The notes under the pieces: model-generated
Database searches by the model: none
Told to the model about the DNA's origin: nothing
The model's input: only the letters and a program-made list of their open reading frames with translations
NCBI GenBank assembly: GCA_028282545.1
Contig: JANQHT010000011.1
Span: forward strand, 1 to 51,294
Reading direction: 5' to 3'
DNA from: Spirochaetales bacterium
GTDB lineage: Bacteria > Spirochaetota > Spirochaetia > DSM-27196 > Alkalispirochaetaceae
Length of the DNA: 51,294 nucleotides
Made by a program: the position numbers and the translations under genes
Shown: piece by piece, positions 1 to 8,551 of the stretch
Layout: every line of letters begins with the position of its first letter
Position numbering within the stretch: position 1 is the stretch's first letter

Positions 1-140
1 TCGAGCAGGGGGACCTGCTCGCCTCCATCTTCGGCTCGCCCGGCGACTCGCCGAAGATCGTGATCGCCGCCGCGACGATCGCGGAGTGCTTCCATCTCAT
101 GATCACCGCGCGGCAGCTCGCCGAGGCGTTCCGCGGATAG
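1..140 (+). pseudogene. 2-oxoacid:acceptor oxidoreductase alpha-subunit fragment, cut at both ends
   Basis: Reading from base 3 gives 45 residues ending at TAG 138-140. The residues resemble the stretch of KorA-type alpha subunits (2-oxoacid:ferredoxin oxidoreductases, which make acyl-CoA from 2-oxoacids) that contains GDSPKIVIA, ECFHLM and ARQLAEAFR. In family members as I remember them this stretch is followed by a Pro-Val-Ile-Val-Leu-type strand and many more residues; here a stop follows at once. The 5' side lies outside the window. I read it as a 3'-truncated gene. An alternative is an unusual family member that truly ends here. The family call rests on one short segment and is moderate. 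Confidence 0.5.
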
Positions 141-179
141 CGGGCGATCGCGGAGGGCGGTCGCCCGCTAATAGTTTTT
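138..179 (+). terminator. 13-bp inverted repeat with T-run at a gene-fragment junction
   Basis: Bases 138-150 pair with 158-170 (13 pairs, one G-T wobble) around a 7-base loop, and five T residues follow at 175-179. The first three bases of the stem are the TAG stop of the fragment upstream. It could act as an intrinsic terminator, although four bases separate stem and T-run. It lies exactly where two truncated genes meet, so it may instead mark the rearrangement point. Confidence 0.45.
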
Positions 180-749
180 AGCCTTGCCTTCGTACTCACG
201 CAGTTCACCTACTCGCAGGTCTCCTTTGCACTCCCTCTGACGGCGATTGATCGCCTCGGTGCGGCGGGTACCGCGGTCTACGGGTGGATCATGGCGGTGA
301 ACGCGGCGATCGTTATCGTCATCGCCCCGCCCCTTACCGCCCTCACCCGGGATTGGCAGCCGGTGAAGGCGATCAACCTCTCTGCGCTTCTGTACCTCCT
401 GGGATTCGGGATGTTGACGATGATCAGATCGATCCCGCTCATGATGGTCTCGGCGTTCATCTGGACCACCGGCGAAGTTCTCGGAGCGATTCACATCAAC
501 GTGTTTGTCACCCGCCGGGCACCGCGTCACCTCCGCGGTCGCTACCTCAGTGGACTACGCACCATATTCGCCCTGGGGATGATCCTCGCACCCGCGATCG
601 GCGGGTTGATCGTCGAGGCGCACTCTGTGAGTGCGGTGTGGATGGTCACCTCCGTGCTGTGTGCGATCGCCTCGCTCGCGTTTTTTACCGTCTCACGGTG
701 GATCAGCCGGGAGCACGGTGACGCGGCCCCCTCCCACGCCGCAGTGTGA
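171..749 (+). pseudogene. MFS transporter remnant, C-terminal half only
   Basis: The frame is open from just after the stop at 138-140 to the stop at 749 and encodes about six hydrophobic helices typical of the C-terminal half of a drug/sugar-type major facilitator. The loop RRAPRHLRGRYLSG resembles an MFS cytoplasmic loop, and the following helix starts FALGMILAPAIGG. Full-length members are about 400 residues; here about 190 remain. No ATG, GTG or TTG lies in frame between 141 and the internal ATG at 291, although transporter-like sequence (LAFVLTQFTYSQ) already runs upstream of 291. The 5' half, with start and promoter, is therefore missing. It is probably non-functional. Confidence 0.7.
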
Positions 750-766
750 GGCGATAGAATAGAGCC

Positions 767-1909
767 ATGGGGACCAACCCATTTCATATCGCCGTGGCGA
801 TCGGTGGGGTCCAGGGGCTCGTCCTGGGGGTTTTTCTCGTGGCCCGCGGCGGCGCCAACCGGCGGGCAAACCGGGTCCTGGGTCTGCTCGTCACCACGGT
901 CGCCCTTGATATGGTCTTTGTATACCTCAACCTCTCGGGTGTTGCCGCGCGGACGGGCCTGTTTCTATTCATTACCGACCCGCTGTACCCGTTGTTCGGT
1001 CCGCTTCTCTTGCTCTTTGTCCTTTACCTCACGGAAGAGGGATACCGCCCGCGACGCCGGATGTGGTTTCTCTCTTTGCCCGCTCTTGCCGAACTTGCAC
1101 TCCTGGTTCCGACGCTGCTCGTGGACCGCGACGAGCGTCTGCGATACGCCCTGGAGATCGCCGGCGGCGGCGCCCTCGGCGAGCTGTACTACCTCGTGTG
1201 GGTGGCGGAACTCGCGTTTAACCTGGCAATGGCAATTATCGCGGTGGGTGTGGTGCGGCGTTACACCGCTCGCATAAAGACCGCCGCGTCGGATATCGAT
1301 CATCTAACGCTCCCACTCCTCCGCGCGGTCCTCGTGGCGTCGATTGTCTTTCTTGCAGCCCAGATCGTCGCTGCGGTGATGGTATTTTTCGGAACCGCAT
1401 CGGTCACCGCGACCTTCGTGGCCCTCTACCTCCTCATGGGGGTGTGTTTCTACCTTCTTGGCTACTGGGCGCTCGCCCAGCCGGAGGTGTTCCACCCGGA
1501 ACGCTTTGTGGTGCCGGCGGAACATCGCCGGAAGTACGAGAAATCCTCCCTCGGTACCTCAGACCTCGACGCCCTCGGGCAAACCATCGAGGAGGCGATG
1601 GAGACCCACCGCCTCTACCTGCAAAACGACCTCCGCATTGCCGACCTCGCCGAGACCACCGGCCTTTCAACCAACCACGTATCGCAGGTGATCAACGCGA
1701 AGTTTGGCAAAAACTTCTACGATTTTGTGAACAGCTACCGGATAGCCGAGGCACAACGCCAACTCACCGATCCGTCGCAGCAACACATAAAGCTCCTCGC
1801 GATCGCCCTATCCGCGGGGTTCAATTCAAAATCGACGTTCAACAAGGTATTCAAGGAACACACCGGGCTCACCCCCTCGGAATTCCAGAGAAACGGTCCG
1901 ACCGTGTAG
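767..1909 (+). CDS. Membrane-anchored AraC-family transcriptional regulator
   Basis: This 380-residue protein has about seven hydrophobic helices in residues 8-245, then a cytoplasmic linker and a C-terminal AraC DNA-binding domain in roughly the last 110 residues. Both helix-turn-helix units are visible: LRIADLAETTGLSTNHVSQ and HIKLLAIALSAGFNSKSTF, ending in FKEHTGLTPSEF. Regulators of this design sense a signal at the membrane and act directly on DNA. It lies 117 bp upstream of the efflux operon in the same direction, so it is the obvious candidate regulator of that operon; this is inference from position. The start at 767 is the first ATG of the frame, but the ribosome binding site is poor. 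The ligand is unknown. Confidence 0.88.
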   Translation: MGTNPFHIAVAIGGVQGLVLGVFLVARGGANRRANRVLGLLVTTVALDMVFVYLNLSGVAARTGLFLFITDPLYPLFGPLLLLFVLYLTEEGYRPRRRMWFLSLPALAELALLVPTLLVDRDERLRYALEIAGGGALGELYYLVWVAELAFNLAMAIIAVGVVRRYTARIKTAASDIDHLTLPLLRAVLVASIVFLAAQIVAAVMVFFGTASVTATFVALYLLMGVCFYLLGYWALAQPEVFHPERFVVPAEHRRKYEKSSLGTSDLDALGQTIEEAMETHRLYLQNDLRIADLAETTGLSTNHVSQVINAKFGKNFYDFVNSYRIAEAQRQLTDPSQQHIKLLAIALSAGFNSKSTFNKVFKEHTGLTPSEFQRNGPTV

Positions 1910-2026
1910 GGCCGGACACCTTCCTCGTACATCCCTGCACGCTCGGACGACCCTCCTCCGCTATCGCGGCATACTCCCGGGCAGAATTCGCGTCCATGCG
2001 CGTTCGCAGGAACCCAAGGAGGATCC

Positions 2027-2806
2027 ATGAGTATTCACACAACGCTCACAAAGCCCGTGTATCGCCGGCTCTGTTCCCGGACCCTGACGGCCGCCCTGGT
2101 CATCACCGCGTTGTCGGTGCCACCGAGCATCGTTGCCCAGACGGTGGTTCCGGTACTGTGGTCTCAGGCGGTACAGATCGCCCGGGCCAACCAGATGTGG
2201 GTTCCCGCCCTCGTGGAGGTCACCGAACGCGTACGCGACGAGCGTAACGAAGTCGTGGAAACCACCGACCTCATCCTCTCGATCGATGAGGCCGCTCGGG
2301 ACCTCAGGTGGGAACTCGTTTCGGCGATCGTCAACGGAGCGGATCGCACCCGGGCGGCGCAAAACGGTAAGCAGGTGGGACTCTTCACCGGCTCCGACGA
2401 TGCTCCCCAAGAACGAGTATTTGACCCTGCGCTCCAAGGGTCGATCTCGAACATCGAAGAGCGGGGCCTCCGGGTGATTTCGCGACGGCGCTGCGAGACT
2501 TTTGCGTTCCACCTCACCACCGACGAAGGAGTGTGGCACGGTGACGCGATGATCGAGCGTGCCTCGGGTGTTCCCATCGAAATCCACCTCCGCAACCTCG
2601 AGGGCTACCACGAATCCGACGGCCGCATCTGGAACCTTGAGGCAACGATCCGCTATAACCCCGATGCCGCCGCATGGTATCCCACCGACATCGCCTACAC
2701 GATGGATCTCGAGTCACGGATTTTCCCCTTCTTCACCTTCCGCGGACGCGCCGAGGTAGTGGTCCAGCCTACGGAATACCTGTGGCTGGGAGAGAGTGCG
2801 GAATGA
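2027..2806 (+). CDS. Periplasmic LolA-like protein of the efflux operon
   Basis: This 259-residue protein has an N-terminal signal peptide (hydrophobic residues about 20-36, likely cleavage after IVA before QTVV). The rest looks like the outer membrane lipoprotein-sorting (LolA/LolB-like) fold found beside RND-type exporters: a run of beta-strands including an ADRTRAAQNGKQ-like segment and a C-terminal YPTDIAYTMDLESRI strand. A strong ribosome binding site, AAGGAGG, precedes the ATG. It is the first gene of a four-gene operon whose next start overlaps its stop. It probably binds a lipid or lipophilic substrate for the pump. The family call is by pattern only and the function is inferred. Confidence 0.7.
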   Translation: MSIHTTLTKPVYRRLCSRTLTAALVITALSVPPSIVAQTVVPVLWSQAVQIARANQMWVPALVEVTERVRDERNEVVETTDLILSIDEAARDLRWELVSAIVNGADRTRAAQNGKQVGLFTGSDDAPQERVFDPALQGSISNIEERGLRVISRRRCETFAFHLTTDEGVWHGDAMIERASGVPIEIHLRNLEGYHESDGRIWNLEATIRYNPDAAAWYPTDIAYTMDLESRIFPFFTFRGRAEVVVQPTEYLWLGESAE

Positions 2807-4242
2807 CGTTGGGTGCGAGTACGGGAACCATAGTCCGCGTTACCGTTGTGGCGGTCGCCGTCACGCTCCTCGGCGCCTGCGCCACGATTGACGCAGCGGT
2901 CCGGCGCAGCGCCTCATCAACGACCGGGCGGACCACGGTCATTGGTGCCGACGAAAAACACACGAGCGCGACGCCGGAATCCCTTGTCTCTCTCGTAGGT
3001 GATCCGGCTGCCGAGATAATCGCGTCGCTGGTCCATGCGACGCCGCAGCTCACCGCGGCGCGGGTGGCCGCCTTGGCTGAGCGCCGCGCCGCCGCCGGGA
3101 GCGCCTGGGCACGGCTCCTTCCCGACGCATCGACCAACCTCGGTGCGGACCGCAACAACCAGGCACTCGATGCTACCCGCGGCACGCAACGTACCGAAAC
3201 GCGTTACACCGTGGGCCTCACGGCGGGAATCACCCCGGATATTTGGGGCGCCGCGACCAACACCATCCGCGCTACGCGCGCCGAGGCGGATGCCGCAGCT
3301 CTCGCGACGCTACGCTCCACCGAACGCGCCGTCGCCCAGGCGCTCACGGCGTACATTCAACTGAGCGCGGCGATCCAGACCCGCGCGATTCACGACGAAC
3401 GGGTACGGATACTCGCCGTGATCGAAGCGCTCGTCGACGAGCGGCTCGTCCGCGGCACCGCCGGCGTCGATGACCTTTCCAACGCACGCAGCACTCTCTA
3501 CGCCGCACAGGCCGATGCGGTCGCGTCGGCGACTGAGGTAGACCTCCTCTGGTTCGATCTCGAAGCGCTCGTTGGGTCATCCATTGAGGAGCTACGGGAG
3601 GCGATCACGGAACGGGACGCTATCCCGATGGTGGCGCTCCCCCGTTCCCTCGATACCGCACCGGCCTCGCCTCACCGCGCCGACCTCATGGCTGCAGACC
3701 TCCGCGCCCGCGCCGCTCGGTACACCGCGTACGCCACGATGAGCGATCTCCTCCCGTCCCTCCGCCTCGAAGCCGACGTCTTTCGGAACGACACCGATGT
3801 GGACAAGGTGTGGGACGCCAGAACCAACTGGGGGATCACCGGGACGGTGACGGTCCCCCTCTTCGAAGGCGGCAATCGGAGTGCCCAGGCGCTGGCCGCG
3901 TTTTCCACCGCCCAGGCGCGAGAACGGGAACGTGACGCCGCCTACCACGCCGCCTCGGTGGAGCGCACGCGCTTGATCACCCAGGATCGCGGCTTTCGCG
4001 CACAACGGGACCGTCTCGTACAGGCTCAGGCAGAAGCCGATGCCACCGTCGAGGCGTTTCGCCGCCGGTATCAGGACGGAACGATCGATGTTGAGGCGCT
4101 TCTCACGGCACAAGAGCACGCCTCTACCCTACGTGCCCAAGTCGTGGCCCTCGAGGCGGCGCAGAACGTAAACCGCGTCGCCCTCGCACTCGCATGCGGA
4201 CTTCCCGTATCAACTCCTACCCTCATGGAGAACGAATCATGA
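2803..4242 (+). CDS. TolC-family outer membrane efflux lipoprotein
   Basis: This 479-residue protein would form the outer membrane channel of the RND pump. I chose ATG 2803, which overlaps the previous stop (ATGA), over the longer open frame from 2674, because it gives a lipoprotein signal ending in LLGAC with Cys26 as the lipidation site. Two long alpha-helical repeats typical of the outer membrane efflux protein family follow, rich in Ala and Arg, with the characteristic stretch VTVPLFEGGNRSAQALAAFS in the second half and an internal RRYQDGTIDVEALLTAQ segment. It is translationally coupled with the adaptor gene downstream (ATGA at 4239). Confidence 0.92.
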   Translation: MTLGASTGTIVRVTVVAVAVTLLGACATIDAAVRRSASSTTGRTTVIGADEKHTSATPESLVSLVGDPAAEIIASLVHATPQLTAARVAALAERRAAAGSAWARLLPDASTNLGADRNNQALDATRGTQRTETRYTVGLTAGITPDIWGAATNTIRATRAEADAAALATLRSTERAVAQALTAYIQLSAAIQTRAIHDERVRILAVIEALVDERLVRGTAGVDDLSNARSTLYAAQADAVASATEVDLLWFDLEALVGSSIEELREAITERDAIPMVALPRSLDTAPASPHRADLMAADLRARAARYTAYATMSDLLPSLRLEADVFRNDTDVDKVWDARTNWGITGTVTVPLFEGGNRSAQALAAFSTAQARERERDAAYHAASVERTRLITQDRGFRAQRDRLVQAQAEADATVEAFRRRYQDGTIDVEALLTAQEHASTLRAQVVALEAAQNVNRVALALACGLPVSTPTLMENES

Positions 4243-5414
4243 AATATAGAAATCGAATCATCCTGTTGATCGCCGTCGTCGCCGCGTCGGTGGGTATCGT
4301 CGCTATCGTTGCAGGGATGCAACCGGAGCGCACGGTGACGCAGTCCACCGATCCCGACAGCGGACAGCCCGTTTCTGTACACGCGGTCCGTCCCGCGGCC
4401 CACACCGCCGTGATCACCGCTCTGGGGGAGGTACGATCACTCCACCGGCTCAACCTCACCGCCATGGTCGACGGTCGTATCGAGTACGTGAACCCCGCAC
4501 TCCGGAACGGCGCGATCGTCCCAGCAGGCGAGGTCCTCGTCCGGATCGAACAGAGCCGCTATGTTGCCGAACTGGCGACGGCGCGCAGTCTCCTCGCCCA
4601 GGCCGAACTTGCCCTCCTTACGGCACAACGGGAGGCTGAGGACGCCGCGCGGGGCTGGGAACGGTCGGGACGCGCGCTGGAAAACGCAAGCGAGTTTGTC
4701 CTACGTCAGCCTCAGCTTCGCGTCGCCGAGGCTGAGCGCGCTGCCGCGGTTGCTCAAGTGGCGTTGGCGGAACGGATGCTCTCCGACACTGTCGTTACGA
4801 TGCCCTTTGACGGGGTCGTACTCACCGCGGGGCCGGCCCCCCAGACGACTCTCGTCGCGGGAACGCCGATCACCCAAGTGGCGTCCGTAGAGGCGGCGGA
4901 GATCGCGATCACCCTGGACGATGCGCAGTGGCAACTCCTTCCGGCCGATATCGACGGCCGGACGGTGCGCATCGTCGACGCGACCGATCCCGCGGCCGTC
5001 TCGTGGGCGGGAACCGTTGTCCGCGTGGCCCGCCACATGGACGAACAGTCGAGACAGCGAGTGGTGTGGGTACAGGTTGACCGCCCCCTGAGCCTCGATC
5101 CACCCCTGCTCCCCGGAAAGTTCGTCTCCGTTGAAGTCCCCGGACGGGACCTCGCGAACACCCTGCGCATCCCGGAGTCGGCTCTCACCAACGCCGGGCT
5201 CGTGTGGTTTGTCACCGCCGACCAGCGGCTCTATTCGGTTCGTACGACCGCCTTGTTCTACACAGGCGGCTTTGCCGTCGTGCCCCCACCGCAGGACCTG
5301 CCGGAGAACGGCGGGAACGAAGGAAATTTTGCCGTAGCGGTGGCCCCCAACAACTCGTTCGTCAACGGCATGTCGGTATCGCCGATTACGACCGGTGCGG
5401 GGGGCCTACAATGA
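4239..5414 (+). CDS. RND efflux periplasmic adaptor (membrane fusion protein)
   Basis: This 391-residue protein links the inner membrane pump to the TolC-like channel. It has one N-terminal membrane anchor (residues about 7-27) without a lipobox Cys. It then has a lipoyl/barrel-sandwich half (GEVRSLHRLNLTAMVDGRIE), an alpha-helical hairpin (residues about 105-170), the second lipoyl half (VVTMPFDGVVLTAGPAPQ) and a beta-barrel with an LLPGKFVSVEVPG strand. The ATG at 4239 overlaps the stop of the TolC gene (ATGA); the upstream ATG at 4194 lies inside that gene and lacks support. Its stop overlaps the start of the pump gene by 4 bp, so the three proteins are made together. The substrate cannot be told. 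Confidence 0.93.
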   Translation: MKYRNRIILLIAVVAASVGIVAIVAGMQPERTVTQSTDPDSGQPVSVHAVRPAAHTAVITALGEVRSLHRLNLTAMVDGRIEYVNPALRNGAIVPAGEVLVRIEQSRYVAELATARSLLAQAELALLTAQREAEDAARGWERSGRALENASEFVLRQPQLRVAEAERAAAVAQVALAERMLSDTVVTMPFDGVVLTAGPAPQTTLVAGTPITQVASVEAAEIAITLDDAQWQLLPADIDGRTVRIVDATDPAAVSWAGTVVRVARHMDEQSRQRVVWVQVDRPLSLDPPLLPGKFVSVEVPGRDLANTLRIPESALTNAGLVWFVTADQRLYSVRTTALFYTGGFAVVPPPQDLPENGGNEGNFAVAVAPNNSFVNGMSVSPITTGAGGLQ

Positions 5415-8400
5415 TCGATCGTCTCTCCGCGTGGTTTACGCGTAATTCCGTGGCGGCAAACATCCTCATGGTAGTCGTGCTGATCGCGGGGTTTTTCTCC
5501 CTCCGATCGATGCGCATCGAGAGCTTTCCGAAGATTCCACCCAATAGTGTGACGATCACCACGCTCTATCCTGGGGCGACGCCGGAGCAGGTGAGTTCGG
5601 GGGTGTCCCAGAGGATCGAGCGCGTCCTGGAAGGTATGCCGGGGATCAAATCGATCTCCTCGTTCTCCGACGAGGGGCTGTCCACCGTGTGGGTTCAAAA
5701 AACCCCCGCGTTTGCCATCGATCGTTTTCAAAACGCCGTGCAAGCGCGGGTCGATGGGATTACGACGTTGCCGGGGTCTGTGGAGCGGCCGGTGGTTGAG
5801 CGGGACGAGTTCTCCATCGAGGCGCTGATCGTCCAGGTCTACGGCGAAACGGATACCGAGTCACTCCAGCAGGTGGCGCGAACGGTACGGTCCGAGCTTC
5901 TCGTCCACCCAGAGATCAAACGCATCACGCCGTTCGGCTTCCTGCCCTACGAGATGCGTATCGAGATCAACCAAGATCGCCTCAACGCCTTCGGCTTGAC
6001 GCTTGCCGACGTGGCGGTAGCCCTCGATCGTGCCTCCGTGGAGTACCAGAGTGGGTCGATCGTCAGCGACGGCGGCACCGTGCGTGTCCGTGCGGACGAA
6101 ACGGTGGGCTCGTACACCGATCTCGCCGAGATTCCGGTCGTCGCGGGAGCCGGGGGCGCGCGGGTTGTACTGGCGGATGTCGCCACCGTTGTCGACGGCT
6201 TTGTCGAAGACGGTTCGGGGTTTGCCCGTTACCAGGGGACCCCGGCGGTCGGGTTTCAAGTGTTCTCCAGTGCCACCGGTCACCTCCTTGAGGTTTCAGA
6301 AGCGGCGCACGGGGTGGTTCACCGACTGCGACCGACCCTGCCCGCGGGGATCGAGATCGACGTCTGGGCAGAGTCGAGTCCATACATGGTCGCCCGGCTC
6401 CAGCTCTTGGCGAGCAACGCCTGGCAGGGTCTGCTTATCGTGTTCACGATTCTCGCGCTGTTTCTCAACTTCAGACTGGCGATCTGGATCGCTGCGGGCA
6501 TCCCCATCTCCCTGGCGGGAACGATCGTGATCATAGGTGACCGTTTTCTGGGGCATTCCCTCAACGACATCACCACCTTCGGCATGATCGTCGTCCTGGG
6601 AATCCTCGTCGACGACGCGATCGTGGTCGGAGAGAGCGTGTTTGAGACGCGGCGAACGATCCGCGATCGAATCGAGGGAACGATCGCCGGTGTCCATCGC
6701 GTGTCCACTGCAACAGTCTTCGGCGCCTTCACGACAATCTCGGCGTTCTTTCCTCTCCTCCTCATCGAGAGCGATATCGGCAAGGTCTTTGCGGGGTTCG
6801 CGGTGGTCGTGATCGTCGCGCTCCTCATGTCCCTGGCGGAAAGCAAGCTGATCCTTCCGGCGCACCTCGCAGCGGTACCCGTCGATGACCGGGGGAGCGG
6901 TCCCCTCGCCCGTACGTACCGACGGGTACGCGGCGCCGCGCAGGGCGCGCTGGATTGGATCAACAGCACCCTCTACCGGCCGGCGCTGAGGAACGCCTTG
7001 GAACATCGCTACGCCGTTGTCGTTGCCTTCGTGACCGTCGCGACGGTTGCGGGGCTCCTGGTGGCGAACGGTTGGGTCCGAACGGTGTTTTTCCCGGAGG
7101 TACCGGGGCAGATCATCACGGTCGACGTGCGCATGCGTTCCGGAGGGCCGGAAACCCTCACCGAACAGAACGTGTTTGCCATTGAGCGCGCCGCCGAACG
7201 AATAAACACCGAGGCAGTCGCCTCGGGCGAGACTACCAAAGCGCCGATCGCACGGGTTATGTCGGCGATGGAGGATCCGTACTCAGCCACCGTTTACGCC
7301 GAGTTGCTCCCGGAGGAACACCGGACGATCTCAACCACCGAGACGATCGATCGCTGGCGCGACTTGGTAGGCACCATGGAGGGCGTGGAACACTTGAGCT
7401 TTTCGGGAACCTTTGAAACGGGCGGCGGATTCGTGGTGGAGATCGCCGACCGAACGGACGAGATTCTCCACGCCGCGGTCGATGAGTTCGTGGCGGCCCT
7501 CGCCACCTATGAGGGCGTGAGCGACGTGCGGTCCAACGCCGCCGACGGTCGACCGGAGATTCGCCTTCGTCTCACCCGGGAGGGTCATCACCTCGGACTG
7601 ACCAACCAGGATCTCGCCGAGGCGGTGGGCAATGCGTTCGGAGGGCTGGAGGTGGAACGAGTACGCCGCGGTTCCGACGAAGTGAAGGTGAAGGTAACGT
7701 ATGCGGCGGATCGGCGGCGCTACGTCTCGGACCTCCTCGACACCCGCATCGCGCTCCCGAGTGGCCGGTCGGTGCGCCTCGCCCACGTGGCCCGCGTGGA
7801 AGGCGGATTTTCACCGACGACGGTGTATCGTCGAAACGGGCGACGCGTCGTCCAGGTGACGGCCGCGCTCGACTCCGCAAAGGTAAGCGGGCCGGAACTC
7901 TTCGCGCAGATCCAACGCGATATCACTCCGGAGATCGCCACACGGTACCCGAGCGTCACGATCACCGGCGCGGGCGAACTCGAAGAGATGGGCGACATGC
8001 AGGACGGATTGCGCCGTGCGCTCATCATGATTGTGATCCTGATCTACGCGTTCCTCGCGATCCCCTTGAAGTCCTACACCCAGCCCCTGGTCATCATGTC
8101 GGTGGTGCCCTTCGGCTTCGTCGGCGCGGTGGTCGGACACCTCCTCATGGGCGCTCCGCTGAGCGTACTCTCGTTCTTTGGGATGCTCGCCGTCATGGGG
8201 ATCGTAGTCAACGACAGTCTGGTGATGCTCACCCGCTACAACGAGATGCGGGAGGAGGGCGTCTCGGTATCGGAGGCGCTCGTGGGCGCCGGAGGGACAC
8301 GCTTCCGAGCGATCCTCCTCACCACCATGACCACCGTACTGGGCCTCCTTCCGCTCCTGACCGAGACCTCTGAGCAGGCGCAGTATCTCGTACCGGCGGC

Positions 8401-8551
8401 GATCAGCCTCGCCTTCGGCGAGCTTGTGGCCACACCGATCACCCTGTTCATCGTACCGGTACTCATCCGCATCAAGTACGACCTAAGCGGATTGTTCCGC
8501 CGCCGGTCCGGACGAGCCTCCACGGGTGTGCGGGAAACGCGCCCGGCCTAG
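5411..8551 (+). CDS. RND-family efflux transporter permease (AcrB-type)
   Basis: This 1046-residue protein is the proton-driven inner membrane pump. ATG 5411 overlaps the adaptor stop, and the first residues MIDRLSAWFTRNSVAANIL form the usual amphipathic start and TM1. The two repeats each have a large periplasmic loop and six helices. The TM4 motif GILVDDAIVVGES holds the Asp pair at about residues 400-401 that relays protons in AcrB-type pumps. The second half has the matching GMLAVMGIVVNDSLVMLTRYNE helix. The branch (drug, lipid or bile-acid type) cannot be set by eye. The presence of a LolA-like partner hints at a lipophilic substrate (inference). The 3' end overlaps the convergent gene by 4 bp. 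Confidence 0.94.
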   Translation: MIDRLSAWFTRNSVAANILMVVVLIAGFFSLRSMRIESFPKIPPNSVTITTLYPGATPEQVSSGVSQRIERVLEGMPGIKSISSFSDEGLSTVWVQKTPAFAIDRFQNAVQARVDGITTLPGSVERPVVERDEFSIEALIVQVYGETDTESLQQVARTVRSELLVHPEIKRITPFGFLPYEMRIEINQDRLNAFGLTLADVAVALDRASVEYQSGSIVSDGGTVRVRADETVGSYTDLAEIPVVAGAGGARVVLADVATVVDGFVEDGSGFARYQGTPAVGFQVFSSATGHLLEVSEAAHGVVHRLRPTLPAGIEIDVWAESSPYMVARLQLLASNAWQGLLIVFTILALFLNFRLAIWIAAGIPISLAGTIVIIGDRFLGHSLNDITTFGMIVVLGILVDDAIVVGESVFETRRTIRDRIEGTIAGVHRVSTATVFGAFTTISAFFPLLLIESDIGKVFAGFAVVVIVALLMSLAESKLILPAHLAAVPVDDRGSGPLARTYRRVRGAAQGALDWINSTLYRPALRNALEHRYAVVVAFVTVATVAGLLVANGWVRTVFFPEVPGQIITVDVRMRSGGPETLTEQNVFAIERAAERINTEAVASGETTKAPIARVMSAMEDPYSATVYAELLPEEHRTISTTETIDRWRDLVGTMEGVEHLSFSGTFETGGGFVVEIADRTDEILHAAVDEFVAALATYEGVSDVRSNAADGRPEIRLRLTREGHHLGLTNQDLAEAVGNAFGGLEVERVRRGSDEVKVKVTYAADRRRYVSDLLDTRIALPSGRSVRLAHVARVEGGFSPTTVYRRNGRRVVQVTAALDSAKVSGPELFAQIQRDITPEIATRYPSVTITGAGELEEMGDMQDGLRRALIMIVILIYAFLAIPLKSYTQPLVIMSVVPFGFVGAVVGHLLMGAPLSVLSFFGMLAVMGIVVNDSLVMLTRYNEMREEGVSVSEALVGAGGTRFRAILLTTMTTVLGLLPLLTETSEQAQYLVPAAISLAFGELVATPITLFIVPVLIRIKYDLSGLFRRRSGRASTGVRETRPA

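Noticed and set aside
264-276. Another GTACCGCGGT string inside the MFS remnant, and a similar one at about 41688
   Set aside because: Both lie inside coding sequence, are incomplete palindromes, and are expected by chance in GC-rich DNA.
2674-2802. Upstream extension of the TolC-like gene to the start of its open frame
   Set aside because: It lies inside the preceding gene; the ATGA overlap at 2803 gives a proper lipoprotein signal.
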